Origin: Symbiopectobacterium purcellii
GTDB lineage: Bacteria > Pseudomonadota > Gammaproteobacteria > Enterobacterales > Enterobacteriaceae
Assembly (NCBI RefSeq): GCF_019797845.1
Contig: NZ_CP081864.1
Span: forward strand, 3,720,001-3,784,000
DNA: 64,000 nucleotides
Direction of reading: 5' to 3'
The notes beneath the pieces were generated by a model. It was not told the DNA's origin. It did no database searches and was given only the letters and a program-made list of their open reading frames with translations. The first letter of the stretch is position 1, and each line of letters opens with the position of its first letter. The position numbers and the translations under genes were made by a program. Shown here piece by piece: positions 26,463 through 35,437 of the stretch.

Positions 26463-26726
26463 ATGCTGGAGTTTTTGTTCGTTGTGGGCTTTTTCGTGAT
26501 GTTAATGGTCACCGGGATTTCACTGATTGGCGTACTGGGCGCACTGGTCATTGCGGCGGTGGTGATGCTGGTGGGTGGGCTGATTGTTACCGCCATCAAA
26601 GTACTGCCCTGGCTGCTGCTGGCAGTGGCGTTACTGGCAGCAAAAACCGCTGCGCGATTACCGCTGATGCCATGCGTTGTGACGGCAGCTGCAAATACCG
26701 CTTCTGAGCACCACAATCCTCAGTAA
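26463..26726 (+). CDS. pspG: Phage shock protein G (possible C-terminal frameshift)
   Basis: An 87-residue inner-membrane protein. The first 56 residues match PspG very well (MLEFLFVVGFFVMLMVTGIS ... KVLPWLLLAVA), with two hydrophobic helices. It is an effector of the phage-shock response to membrane stress. The tail in this frame (LLAAKTAARLPLMPC...) lacks the basic, aromatic end of the family. The +1 frame over the same bases reads RYWQQKPLRDYR and stops at 26665-26667, much more PspG-like. A small indel near 26625 is therefore suspected. The start at 26463 matches the E. coli N-terminus; a sigma-54 promoter lies 56 bp upstream. Confidence 0.85.
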   Translation: MLEFLFVVGFFVMLMVTGISLIGVLGALVIAAVVMLVGGLIVTAIKVLPWLLLAVALLAAKTAARLPLMPCVVTAAANTASEHHNPQ

Positions 26727-27066
26727 TTTACGCGAATTTTGTGCGCCAGCAGATATTTTTTCCCCTAAGCCGCTGTTAGGATGGCGGCTCTTGGTCACTA
26801 TGACTGCCTCCATGTAGCAAGGCGGTTTGCGTAACCGGTAACACGCACAGGACACGCGGCCTGTGCGAATCAATAAAAAATGATTTCATCAGCGTCAGAG
26901 CATCATCATCCAAAAAAATTACGCCTCGATGCGCTGACGTTCGCCACGCTGTACCCTACATACAGCATGATGAAATATCAAAAATAATGCAGCAACAAGG
27001 GCCCCGTTTGGGGCCCTTACTTTTTTACGCTGACCTGCCCTTTTAGGACAGACTACCGCGCCTCAC
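26727..27066. other. Intergenic region pspG-qorA
   Basis: 340 bp with no credible ORF. It contains several inverted repeats, e.g. CAGCGTCAGAGCATC...GATGCGCTGACG (about 26889-26940), and a strong plus-strand terminator at 26997-27026 that lies 270 bp after pspG, so a small plus-strand RNA is possible. Confidence 0.5.
26997..27026 (+). terminator. Strong Rho-independent terminator
   Basis: AAGGGCCCC-GTTT-GGGGCCCTT hairpin followed by ACTTTTTT on the plus strand. The minus side has no T-run, so it does not serve qorA well. Confidence 0.9.
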
Positions 27067-28056
27067 TTATCGTCCTGGGATCAGCAGGCAGGAACCGTGC
27101 GTCTGACGACTCTCCAGTGCGCGATGCGCTTTTTGCGCTTCCGACAGCCCGAAGATCTGGTTGGCAGACACATCTACCTTGATGGCGCCACTGGCAATCA
27201 GCGAAAACAGCTCACTGCTTGCTTTATCCAGTTCAGCCCGGTTGGTCACGTAGCCAAACAGCGACGGACGCGTCACGTAAAGCGAGCCTTTCTGATTTAG
27301 AATGCCTAAATTCACGCCGGTCACCGGGCCTGAAGCGTTACCGAAGCTCACCATCAAACCGCGACGTTGCAGACTATCGAGCGAGGCTTCCCACGTGTCT
27401 TTACCCACCGAGTCGTACACCACCGGCACTTTCTGCCCATCGGTTAATTCCAGCACCCGCTGCGCGATGTTCTCACTGCGATAGTTGATGGTCGCCCAGG
27501 CCCCCGCCTGACGCGCCAGCGCCGCCTTGTCATCGGACCCGACGGTACCAATCAGTTTCGCGCCCAGCGCCTTGGCCCACTGGCAGGCGATCAGGCCAAC
27601 GCCACCGGCGGCCGCGTGGAACAGGAATGTCTCACCGGAGGTAATCTCATAGGTTTCACGCAGCAGGTAGTATACCGTCAGGTCTTTCAGGAACGACGCC
27701 GCGCCCTGCTCAAAGCTGATAGCCTCTGGTAGATGCGCTACGCGATCCGCCACCACGTTGTGCACCGCACTGTAAGCGCCCAGCCCCGCTTGCGCGTACA
27801 CCACGCGATCGCCGACCTGAAAACCACTTACCCCCGCACCCACTTTCGCCACCACCCCCGCCGCCTCAGTGCCCAGCCCAGACGGGAAGGTCTGCACGGG
27901 ATAAAGCCCACTGCGCACGTAGGTATCGATAAAGTTGATTCCGACAGCGCGGTTTTCAATTTGTACTTCACCCGCAGCCGGTTCACGCGGGGTAAAATCA
28001 ACGTACTCCAGCACCTCAGGGCCACCGTGGGCGCTGAATTGAATGCGTTTCGCCAT
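27067..28056 (-). CDS. qorA: NADPH quinone oxidoreductase (zeta-crystallin family)
   Basis: A 329-residue medium-chain dehydrogenase/reductase without the zinc ligands, matching E. coli QorA (327 residues). GroES-like N-domain (YVDFTPREPAAGEVQIENRA), Rossmann motif AAAGGVGLIACQWAKALGA. It reduces quinones by one electron with NADPH. The ATG at 28056 has AGGAG six bases upstream; a longer frame to 28092 is unlikely. It is divergent from dnaB, as in E. coli. Confidence 0.93.
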   Translation of the reverse strand: MAKRIQFSAHGGPEVLEYVDFTPREPAAGEVQIENRAVGINFIDTYVRSGLYPVQTFPSGLGTEAAGVVAKVGAGVSGFQVGDRVVYAQAGLGAYSAVHNVVADRVAHLPEAISFEQGAASFLKDLTVYYLLRETYEITSGETFLFHAAAGGVGLIACQWAKALGAKLIGTVGSDDKAALARQAGAWATINYRSENIAQRVLELTDGQKVPVVYDSVGKDTWEASLDSLQRRGLMVSFGNASGPVTGVNLGILNQKGSLYVTRPSLFGYVTNRAELDKASSELFSLIASGAIKVDVSANQIFGLSEAQKAHRALESRQTHGSCLLIPGR

Positions 28057-28172
28057 GTTTTCTCCTGATGCGGTCCGGTGCGATAAACACACGGGCGCGT
28101 TTTTATCACGTCAGTTTCGTATACAATGCCTCCTTCTGGAATGACAAATCAACCAACAAAGAACGTAATCCC

Positions 28173-29579
28173 ATGGCAGAAAAGCGCACCGCACCCCCAT
28201 CGAAACAGCCCCGCGACCGACAGGTGGAAGGGTTAAAGCTTCCGCCCCACTCGCTGGAAGCGGAACAGTCGGTTCTGGGCGGCTTGATGCTCGACAACGA
28301 GCGCTGGGATAACGTCGCAGAACGCGTCGTCGCCAACGATTTCTACAACCGCGCCCACCGTCTGATTTTCAGCGAAATGCAGCGCCTGTTGGAATTGAAC
28401 AAGCCCATCGATCTCATCACCCTGTCCGAATCGTTGGAGCAAAAAGGCGAGCTGGACACGGTCGGCGGTTTTGCCTATCTGGCTGAACTGGCGAAAAACA
28501 CCCCCAGCGCCGCCAACATCAGTGCCTATGCGGATATCGTGCGCGAACGAGCGGTGGTGCGTGAGATGATCGCTGTCGCCCATGAAATCGCCGATGCCGG
28601 TTACGATCCACAGGGCCGCAGCAGTGAAGATCTGCTGGATCTGGCGGAATCACGCGTGTTTCAGATAGCCGAAAACCGTGCCAGCAAGGATGAAGGTCCG
28701 AAAAGCATCGACCGCATTCTGGAAGATACCGTCTCTCGTATTGAGCAGTTGTATCAACGCCCACACGACGGGGTAACCGGCGTTTCCAGTGGTTATCAGG
28801 ATCTGGATAAAAAAACCGCCGGGCTGCAAAAGTCAGACTTGATTATCGTCGCGGCACGTCCCTCCATGGGGAAAACCACGTTCGCCATGAACCTGTGCGA
28901 AAACGCCGCGATGATGCAAGAGAAGCCGGTGCTGATCTTCAGTCTGGAAATGCCCGGCGAACAGATCATGATGCGTATGCTGGCATCGCTGTCGCGCGTG
29001 GATCAAACCCGTATCCGTACCGGGCAGTTGGATGACGAGGACTGGGCGCGTATCTCCAGCACCATGGGTATTCTGCTGGAGAAGAAGAACATGTATATCG
29101 ATGACTCTTCCGGCCTGACGCCCACGGAAGTGCGCTCCCGCGCGCGCCGCGTTTTCCGCGAACATGATGGTCTCAGCCTGATCATGATCGACTACCTGCA
29201 ACTGATGCGGGTGCCCGCCCTTTCGGATAACCGAACCCTTGAGATAGCCGAAATTTCCCGTTCTCTCAAAGCATTGGCAAAAGAATTGCAGGTGCCTGTG
29301 GTCGCACTCTCTCAGCTTAACCGTAGTCTGGAGCAGCGAGCGGATAAACGCCCGGTCAACTCCGACCTGCGTGAATCCGGCTCTATCGAGCAGGATGCCG
29401 ACCTGATTATGTTTATCTATCGTGATGAGGTTTATCATGAAAACAGCGATTTGAAAGGCATCGCTGAGATTATCTTGGGGAAACAGCGTAACGGCCCTAT
29501 CGGTACCGTTCGGTTGACCTTCAACGGGCAGTGGTCGCGTTTTGATAATTACGCCGGTCCACAATACGATGATGAATAA
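28173..29579 (+). CDS. dnaB: Replicative DNA helicase DnaB
   Basis: A 468-residue hexameric helicase that unwinds DNA at the replication fork. The N-terminal primase-interacting domain begins [20 protein letters not shown], then the linker and the RecA-like C-domain with Walker [10 protein letters not shown] and Walker [11 protein letters not shown]. Length is close to the E. coli protein (471). The frame opens at 28068, but the ATG at 28173 ([15 protein letters not shown]) corresponds to the known N-terminus. It lies divergent from qorA and 38 bases before alr. Intact. Confidence 0.97.
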   Translation: MAEKRTAPPSKQPRDRQVEGLKLPPHSLEAEQSVLGGLMLDNERWDNVAERVVANDFYNRAHRLIFSEMQRLLELNKPIDLITLSESLEQKGELDTVGGFAYLAELAKNTPSAANISAYADIVRERAVVREMIAVAHEIADAGYDPQGRSSEDLLDLAESRVFQIAENRASKDEGPKSIDRILEDTVSRIEQLYQRPHDGVTGVSSGYQDLDKKTAGLQKSDLIIVAARPSMGKTTFAMNLCENAAMMQEKPVLIFSLEMPGEQIMMRMLASLSRVDQTRIRTGQLDDEDWARISSTMGILLEKKNMYIDDSSGLTPTEVRSRARRVFREHDGLSLIMIDYLQLMRVPALSDNRTLEIAEISRSLKALAKELQVPVVALSQLNRSLEQRADKRPVNSDLRESGSIEQDADLIMFIYRDEVYHENSDLKGIAEIILGKQRNGPIGTVRLTFNGQWSRFDNYAGPQYDDE

Positions 29580-29617
29580 ATAGCGCACCTAAGTGGGCAG
29601 CGTTAAGGACAGTAGAA

Positions 29618-30697
29618 ATGAAAACGGCAACCGCCGTCATCAGCCGCCGCGCATTGCGTCACAATATGCAGCGCGTGCGCCAGTTAACGCCTAACAGTCG
29701 GCTGGTCGCCGTCGTCAAGGCCAATGCATACGGCCACGGTGCCGTGGAATGCGCCACCACCCTTCAGGATGCCGATTGCTTCGGCGTCGCCCGACTTTCG
29801 GAAGCGTTGGCACTGCGCCACGCGGGCATCACCAAACCCATCCTGCTGCTGGAAGGGTTTTTCTCTGCCGACGACCTTCCCTTACTGGCGCAGCATCAAT
29901 TGGAAACCGCGGTGCACAGCGTCGAGCAGTTGGAAGCCTTGGAGCAGGCCGATTTGCCACATCAGCTTACCGTGTGGATGAAGCTGGATACGGGCATGCA
30001 CCGTTTGGGGGTGCGTCCCGATAAAGCGGAAGCGTTTTATCAACGGCTGACCCAGTGCCGCAATGTGGTGCAACCGGTGAATATCATGAGCCATTTTTGC
30101 CGCGCCGATGAGCCAGAGTTCAATACCACCCTGAAACAGCTCGCCTGCTTTGATGCTTTTGTCGAAGGGAAGCCCGGCGCGCAATCTATCGCGGCTTCCG
30201 GCGGCATTCTGCTGTGGCCACAGGCACACCGTAATCAGGTGCGGCCGGGGATTATTCTCTACGGCGTATCACCGTTGGCCACTGAAACCGCCACGCATTT
30301 TGGACTGCAACCCGCCATGACCCTCACCTCACACCTGATCGCGGTGCGTGAGCACAAAGCGGGTGAAACCGAAGGATATGGCTGTATCTGGACCAGCGAG
30401 CGCGATACCCTGCTCGGCGTGGTCGCTATGGGGTATGGCGATGGCTACCCGCGCACAGCGCCGTTGGGTACGCCAGTGCTGGTCAATGGCCGTGAAGTGC
30501 CGTTGGTTGGACGCGTATCGATGGATATGTTGACGGTCGATCTGGGACCCGATGCCCGGGAGCGGGTGGGCGATGAAGTGATCTTGTGGGGAGAGGCGCT
30601 GCCCGTCGAGCGGATCGCCGCACACAGCAAGATCAGCGCTTACGAACTGATTACCCGCGTGACACAGCGCCTGGCGCTGGTGTATCTCGACGATTAA
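29618..30697 (+). CDS. alr: Alanine racemase
   Basis: A 359-residue PLP enzyme interconverting L- and D-alanine for peptidoglycan, the same length as E. coli Alr. The PLP lysine is Lys34 in [10 protein letters not shown]; the second catalytic tyrosine region [13 protein letters not shown] and [13 protein letters not shown] are present. It is encoded directly after dnaB, as in E. coli, and ends at a bidirectional hairpin terminator. Confidence 0.96.
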   Translation: MKTATAVISRRALRHNMQRVRQLTPNSRLVAVVKANAYGHGAVECATTLQDADCFGVARLSEALALRHAGITKPILLLEGFFSADDLPLLAQHQLETAVHSVEQLEALEQADLPHQLTVWMKLDTGMHRLGVRPDKAEAFYQRLTQCRNVVQPVNIMSHFCRADEPEFNTTLKQLACFDAFVEGKPGAQSIAASGGILLWPQAHRNQVRPGIILYGVSPLATETATHFGLQPAMTLTSHLIAVREHKAGETEGYGCIWTSERDTLLGVVAMGYGDGYPRTAPLGTPVLVNGREVPLVGRVSMDMLTVDLGPDARERVGDEVILWGEALPVERIAAHSKISAYELITRVTQRLALVYLDD

Positions 30698-30705
30698 TGC
30701 GTAAG

Positions 30706-30731
30706 AAAGGCGTACCGCAGGGTACGCCTTT
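30706..30731. terminator. Bidirectional terminator between alr and the AroP-like permease
   Basis: AAAGGCGTACC-GCAG-GGTACGCCTTT lies between converging genes, with A-rich and T-rich flanks on the two sides. Confidence 0.85.
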
Positions 30732-30739
30732 CCCATCAA

Positions 30740-32122
30740 TTACGCGTCACTGACCGCAACATCTGCCGGGGTGCGTTTACGGTTCTTCACCCGATAAGCC
30801 ACAGCCATTGCCACCAGCCACACGGGAATCAGCCATACCGAGATCTGGATACCGGGCGTCATCGCCATGATCACCAGAATACCCGCCAGAAACAGCAGGC
30901 AAATCACGTTGGTCACCGGATAGCCCCAGCTTTTAAAACGCGTTTCCTTTGCAGCCGCTTGCATCGCATGGCGGAACTTGAGGTGTGTAATGCAAATCAT
31001 CGCCCAGTTGATCACTAACGCGGACACCACCAGCGCCATCAGCAGCTCAAACGCTTTGCCCGGCATCAGGTAGTTCAACACCACGCACAGCCCGGTTGCC
31101 AACGCCGATACGCCAAGCGCGTTCAACGGAATGCCACGTTTGTTGACGCTTAACAGTGCCCGAGGGGCGTTGCCCTGTTTAGGCAGGCCAAACAGCATAC
31201 GGCTATTGCAATAGACGCAACTGTTATACACCGAGAGCGCCGCAGAGAGCACCACCAGATTCAACACGGTTGCCACCACGTTGCTATCCAGCGCGTGGAA
31301 AATCAACACAAACGGGCTGCCACCTTCCACCACTTTCTGCCAGGGGTACAGCGACAGCAACACCGCCAATGCCCCCACATAAAACAGCAGAATGCGATAA
31401 ATCACCTGATTGGTGGCGCGCGGAATACTTTTTTCTGGCTGATCGGCCTCAGCGGCAGTGATCCCGACCAATTCAAGGCCGCCAAAGGAGAACATGATGA
31501 CCGCCATTGCCATCACCATGCCACCAAAACCATTGGGGAAAAACCCGCCGTGTTGCCACAGGTTAGCCACGCTGGCCTCTGGCCCGCCACTCCCACTGAT
31601 CAGTAGGTAGCAACCGAACGCAATCATGCCGATAATCGCCGCCACTTTGATGATGGCAAACCAGAACTCCATTTCACCGTAAACCTTCACGTTAGTGAGG
31701 TTGATGGCGTTAATCAGCAGGAAGAAAACCGCTGCCGACACCCAGGTCGGCACATCGGGAAACCAGTATTGAATGTAAATCCCGACCGCAGAAAGCTCAG
31801 CCATGCTGACCAGCACATAGAGCACCCAGTAGTTCCAACCGGACATAAAACCGGCAAAGCTACCCCAGTATTTATTGGCGAAATGGCTAAAGGAACCGGC
31901 TACGGGCTCCTCCACCACCATTTCCCCTAACTGACGCATAATGAAAAAAGCAATAATCCCGGCAATCGCATAACCCAACAGAACCGATGGCCCGGCCATT
32001 TTGATGGTTTGCGCAATCCCCAAAAACAGCCCGGTACCTACCGCGCCCCCTAATGCAATCAACTGGATATGGCGGTTTTTTAACCCTCTTTTCAGTTGAT
32101 CCGCTGTCTGCGACGTATCCAT
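30740..32122 (-). CDS. Aromatic amino acid permease (AroP/PheP-like)
   Basis: A 460-residue amino acid-polyamine-organocation family transporter with twelve predicted helices. Very similar to E. coli AroP: LKRGLKNRHIQLIALGG, MRQLGEMVVEEPVAGSFSHF, SFGGLELVGITAAEAD, AALSVYNSCVYCNSRMLFGL. It imports Phe, Tyr or Trp with protons. The frame opens at 32305, but the ATG at 32122 gives the family N-terminus. It is divergent from a (now broken) Lrp/AsnC-type regulator and lies close to tyrB, forming an aromatic amino acid neighbourhood that E. coli lacks at this locus. Exact substrate range unknown. Confidence 0.88.
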   Translation of the reverse strand: MDTSQTADQLKRGLKNRHIQLIALGGAVGTGLFLGIAQTIKMAGPSVLLGYAIAGIIAFFIMRQLGEMVVEEPVAGSFSHFANKYWGSFAGFMSGWNYWVLYVLVSMAELSAVGIYIQYWFPDVPTWVSAAVFFLLINAINLTNVKVYGEMEFWFAIIKVAAIIGMIAFGCYLLISGSGGPEASVANLWQHGGFFPNGFGGMVMAMAVIMFSFGGLELVGITAAEADQPEKSIPRATNQVIYRILLFYVGALAVLLSLYPWQKVVEGGSPFVLIFHALDSNVVATVLNLVVLSAALSVYNSCVYCNSRMLFGLPKQGNAPRALLSVNKRGIPLNALGVSALATGLCVVLNYLMPGKAFELLMALVVSALVINWAMICITHLKFRHAMQAAAKETRFKSWGYPVTNVICLLFLAGILVIMAMTPGIQISVWLIPVWLVAMAVAYRVKNRKRTPADVAVSDA

Positions 32123-32482
32123 GACATTCCCCGAACAAGATGTTGTGTTGGCAATTTCATAGCAACAATCAGGCCAGCCTCGGCAATACCACGGCAAATT
32201 TCGGCCATAAAAGAAACTAATATCATGAATATATTCATTATTTTTATTATCACATTGCGGGATACTCCGGGGCAGCACAAAACAGACTGGTGCATAAACA
32301 GGCAATCACATGCACAAAATGCCCTTAATTGCATCACCGAACGCACGATATTGCGCCAACACGGTGCATGCCCATTGGTTGTGCAATCCCCCTGAGAACC
32401 GGGGTATGAAAAGAAGCGGCACGCAGTGATAAAAAGCTGCTAGTCTGTTTTATCTCCCGATACATCATGCGGATAAAGCACT
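32123..32482. other. Divergent promoter region, AroP-like permease / Lrp-type regulator
   Basis: 360 bp, no ORF of interest and no TyrR box (TGTAAA-N6-TTTACA) seen. Several TGCA-containing repeats (TTGCATCA, GGTGCATGCCC, TTGTGCAAT) could be Lrp-type sites. Confidence 0.4.
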
Positions 32483-32948
32483 ATGTACCAGATAGACGAT
32501 TATGATTTGAAAATGCTGACCTTACTGCAAACCAACGGCCGCTTGACCAATCAAGAGTTAAGCGAGCTAATCGGATTATCCGCATCGCAGTGCTCGCGCC
32601 GTCGCATTGCGCTTGAACAGGCTAAACAGATCCTGGGCTACCACGCCCGCCTGGCACCCAATGCCATCGGTCTGGATGTGTCTGGGTTTGATCGAAGTGC
32701 GCCTGATCAACCATACCCCCGACTACGTGGAGCGCTTTCACCAAATGCTAGGAGAGGTGGATGCGATCATTGATGCCTATAAAACCACCGGCGATGCCGA
32801 CTATTTACTGAAAGTTGCAGTAGCCGATCTGCAAGGGCTGAGCGATCTGATCAGTCGCATCTTGTCGCAGAATAAAAGCGTTTCTCATCTGAAGACCTCG
32901 GTGGTACTGAATCGCCTAAAAGAGAATGGGCTCATGTTGCCTAACTGA
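32483..32948 (+). pseudogene. Lrp/AsnC-family regulator with a 1-bp frameshift
   Basis: The first frame (MYQIDDYDLKMLTLLQTNGR ... APNAIGLDV) carries the complete helix-turn-helix (NQELSELIGLSASQCSRRR). The second frame resumes LGLIEVRLINHTPDYVERFH and runs through the ligand-binding RAM/AsnC domain to LKENGLMLPN. They join at GATGTG-T-CTGGGT (about 32681), where one extra T breaks the frame. Deleting it gives a normal 154-residue protein. As read, the product stops at 32773 without its oligomerisation domain. It is divergent from the aromatic permease, its likely target. The lesion looks recent because both halves remain well conserved. Confidence 0.88.
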
Positions 32949-33210
32949 AGGCTTGCACCCTAATAGGGCAAGACGCTTCCTTTTAGTGCATGAAAAGAAT
33001 AAGAACGCGCATTAACACCTTAAGCTACGCGTAGATCACGCAAAAAATTACGTTTTCTGCATTTTTTGTGCACACCGTAATGACAGCATTTCAATAACTT
33101 ATATTTATTATCACGGTAATACGTCATTTTCCCCGCGGTAAGCCCCATTTTTGGTGCATTTCTTGCTTTGCTTGCGTCACATTTTTATTTTTTCTGCCAT
33201 TGAGCACACC

Positions 33211-33825
33211 ATGGATAACGTTGTTGCAACTGAAAATCTAAAACACACGCTGCTGGAGGATGTTCTGGCGCTGTTGATTGGCTCATTGATGGTGTCTTTT
33301 GGGATCATCCTGTTACGCCAATCTGGCGCGCTCACCGGCGGCACGGCAGGGATGGCGTTCCTGCTGCACTACATCACGCACATTTCATTTGGCACCATTT
33401 TCTTTCTGATCAACCTGCCGTTTTATTATCTGGCCGTTCGCCGCATGGGCTGGCATTTCACCATCAAGACCTTCTGTGCCGTCGGGCTGGTTTCCCTGCT
33501 GTCAGACGTGCATCCGCTGTTTATTCACTTCGATAGACTTCAGCCGTTCTATGCCACGCTGTTTGGCAACATCATCATTGGGTTGGGCTTTATTGTGCTG
33601 TTTCGTCACAAGGCCAGTCTGGGTGGCGTGAATATTTTGGCGCTCTACCTTCAGGATCACTACGGCATACGCGCTGGCAAGTTACAAATGGCGGTTGATG
33701 TGGTGATTGTACTGGCTTCACTGTTTGTGGTAAGCATACCTATGCTGGTGGTTTCCGTATTAGGTGCCGTGATTCTTAACTTAATCATTGCGATGAATCA
33801 CCGCCCGGGGCGTTATACGGTCTAA
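33211..33825 (+). CDS. YitT-family inner-membrane protein
   Basis: A 204-residue protein with about five or six hydrophobic helices and the family pattern [20 protein letters not shown] and [15 protein letters not shown] (two G-G-T/V repeats). The function of YitT proteins is unknown; some are suspected transporters. The ATG at 33211 is chosen; the frame extends to 33151, but that stretch is hydrophobic and lacks a ribosome-binding site. It lies 64 bases before tyrB on the same strand, and so may be co-transcribed with it. Confidence 0.78.
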   Translation: MDNVVATENLKHTLLEDVLALLIGSLMVSFGIILLRQSGALTGGTAGMAFLLHYITHISFGTIFFLINLPFYYLAVRRMGWHFTIKTFCAVGLVSLLSDVHPLFIHFDRLQPFYATLFGNIIIGLGFIVLFRHKASLGGVNILALYLQDHYGIRAGKLQMAVDVVIVLASLFVVSIPMLVVSVLGAVILNLIIAMNHRPGRYTV

Positions 33826-33889
33826 TTGGCGTCCAGGGGTTGCGCGCTACGCGTTAAGCGTGGCAGATAATTATTTCAGGAGAAAAACC

Positions 33890-35083
33890 GTGTTCCAACA
33901 TGTCGACGCCTATGCCGGAGATCCCATCCTGTCTCTGATGGAAAAATACAAGCAGGACCCGCGCGCAGATAAGATCAATCTCAGTATCGGGCTCTATTAC
34001 AACGAACAGAATATCATCCCGCAATTGCGCGCCGTGAGCAGTGCCGTTGAAGTACTTGAAGCGCAACCCAAAGCGGCTTCCTCCTATTTGCCGATGGAAG
34101 GTTTCCAGCCTTATCGCTCCGCTATTCAGACGCTGTTGTTTGGCAAAGAACACCCAGCGCTGGCGGCAAACCGTATTGCAACGATCCAAACGCTGGGCGG
34201 TTCCGGTGCGCTGAAAGTGGGTGCTGACTTCCTGAAACACTATTTCCCTGATTCCGAGGTGTGGGTCAGCGATCCGACCTGGGAAAACCACATCGCTATT
34301 TTTGCCGGCGCCGGGTTTAAGGTACACACTTACCCCTACTTTGATGCGCAGACGCTGGGTGTAAATTTCGATGGCATGGTTGCCACGCTGGAAAGCCTGC
34401 CAGCGCGCAGCATCGTGCTGCTGCACCCGTGCTGCCATAACCCGACGGGTTCCGATCTGACCCATGCGCAATGGGATCGCATTATTGAAACGGTGATCAA
34501 ACACGAACTGATTCCGTTTATGGATATTGCCTACCAAGGCTTTGGCGGCGGCATTGATGCCGATGCTTACGCACTGCACGCCATCGCCAGCGCGGGTGTT
34601 CCTGCCCTGATAGCCAACTCCTTCTCCAAGATTTTTTCTCTTTATAGTGAACGCGTGGGTGGGCTCTCCGTGGTGTGCGAAGATGCCGATAGCGCGCAGC
34701 GTGTATTGGGACAGTTGAAAGCCACGGTACGTCGTAACTACTCAACACCACCGAATTACGGCGCTCAAGTGGTTTCTAACGTGCTGAACGATGCGGCGCG
34801 CAACACGGAGTGGAAAGCGGAAGTCGAAGAAATGCGTTCCCGCATTCTCGCCATGCGTAAAGCGCTGGTAGATGCCCTGAAAGCAGAACTGCCAACGCGC
34901 AATTTTGACTACCTGCTGACACAGCGCGGCATGTTCAGCTACACCGGCTTCAGCCCGCTACAGGTTGATCGCCTGCGCGACGAATTTGGTGTTTATTTGA
35001 TCGCCAGTGGCAGAATGTGTGTTGCAGGCCTGAATTCGGGCAATGTGGTACGTGTTGCCAAAGCGTTCGCTGCGGTTCAATAA
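33890..35083 (+). CDS. tyrB: Tyrosine (aromatic amino acid) aminotransferase
   Basis: A 397-residue PLP aminotransferase of class I, the same length as E. coli TyrB and very similar ([55 protein letters not shown] lysine in [16 protein letters not shown]). It makes tyrosine, phenylalanine and leucine from the 2-oxo acids. Start is GTG at 33890 with AGGAG seven bases upstream, which aligns with the E. coli start; the frame continues to 33860. As in E. coli it follows alr, but with a permease, regulator and YitT gene inserted between. A terminator follows. Confidence 0.95.
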   Translation: MFQHVDAYAGDPILSLMEKYKQDPRADKINLSIGLYYNEQNIIPQLRAVSSAVEVLEAQPKAASSYLPMEGFQPYRSAIQTLLFGKEHPALAANRIATIQTLGGSGALKVGADFLKHYFPDSEVWVSDPTWENHIAIFAGAGFKVHTYPYFDAQTLGVNFDGMVATLESLPARSIVLLHPCCHNPTGSDLTHAQWDRIIETVIKHELIPFMDIAYQGFGGGIDADAYALHAIASAGVPALIANSFSKIFSLYSERVGGLSVVCEDADSAQRVLGQLKATVRRNYSTPPNYGAQVVSNVLNDAARNTEWKAEVEEMRSRILAMRKALVDALKAELPTRNFDYLLTQRGMFSYTGFSPLQVDRLRDEFGVYLIASGRMCVAGLNSGNVVRVAKAFAAVQ

Positions 35084-35090
35084 CCCATCA

Positions 35091-35122
35091 AAGGCTTAAC
35101 GCCCTGCGTTAAGCCTTTTCTT
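35091..35122 (+). terminator. Rho-independent terminator of tyrB
   Basis: AAGGCTTAAC-GCCCTGC-GTTAAGCCTT hairpin followed by TTCTTTTT, 7 bases after the stop. Confidence 0.92.
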
Positions 35123-35437
35123 TTTGCCATTCCACTTACCCAATCATTCCCCTTTCGCTGTGATTCATAAGAAATTTTTATATAGCGTGACATTGACACT
35201 CTGCTTGCTCTGAACTACTACTTAAGATATATCCCATAATTTATTACCCAACAGATTTTGATGGATAGGGCGCAGTCCTCAGCTGAGTCTGAGGTGTACG
35301 GGAGCCAGTCTCCCCCTACTGTGAAAAAGAAAGGGTACTTTCAACATTCACTTTCTTAATCATTAACTTACATCATGATGTTGAACAGCCGATCGCTCGC
35401 TGATTTGCGACAACAATAATAAGCAGAAAGATAATAA
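35123..35437. other. Promoter and leader region of the diguanylate cyclase gene
   Basis: No ORF. It holds an AT-rich promoter region (35150-35250) and a structured RNA leader (35264-35321, listed separately). Between them and the ATG lies a weak hairpin AAGAAAG...CTTTCTT (35328-35356). Confidence 0.55.
35264..35321 (+). promoter_or_regulatory. Structured 5' leader RNA, type unknown
   Basis: Two adjacent perfect hairpins, CCTCAG-CTGAGT-CTGAGG (35277-35294) and GGGAG-CCAGT-CTCCC (35300-35314), are enclosed by pairing of CAGT (35273-35276) with ACTG (35318-35321), giving a compact three-way junction. The loop CCAGT could instead pair with the 3' ACTG as a pseudoknot. It is GC-rich in an AT-rich leader. 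It does not show the conserved bases of GEMM c-di-GMP, TPP, lysine, yybP-ykoY or cobalamin riboswitches as far as I can tell by eye. Position before a c-di-GMP synthase suggests ligand- or protein-controlled expression. Confidence 0.5.

Noticed and set aside
28833-29588. 251-codon minus frame
   Set aside because: Antisense to dnaB.
35264-35321. c-di-GMP (GEMM) riboswitch upstream of the diguanylate cyclase
   Set aside because: The conserved GEMM bases (CACGCAAAGGGCAAACC type) are absent; kept only as an unclassified structure.
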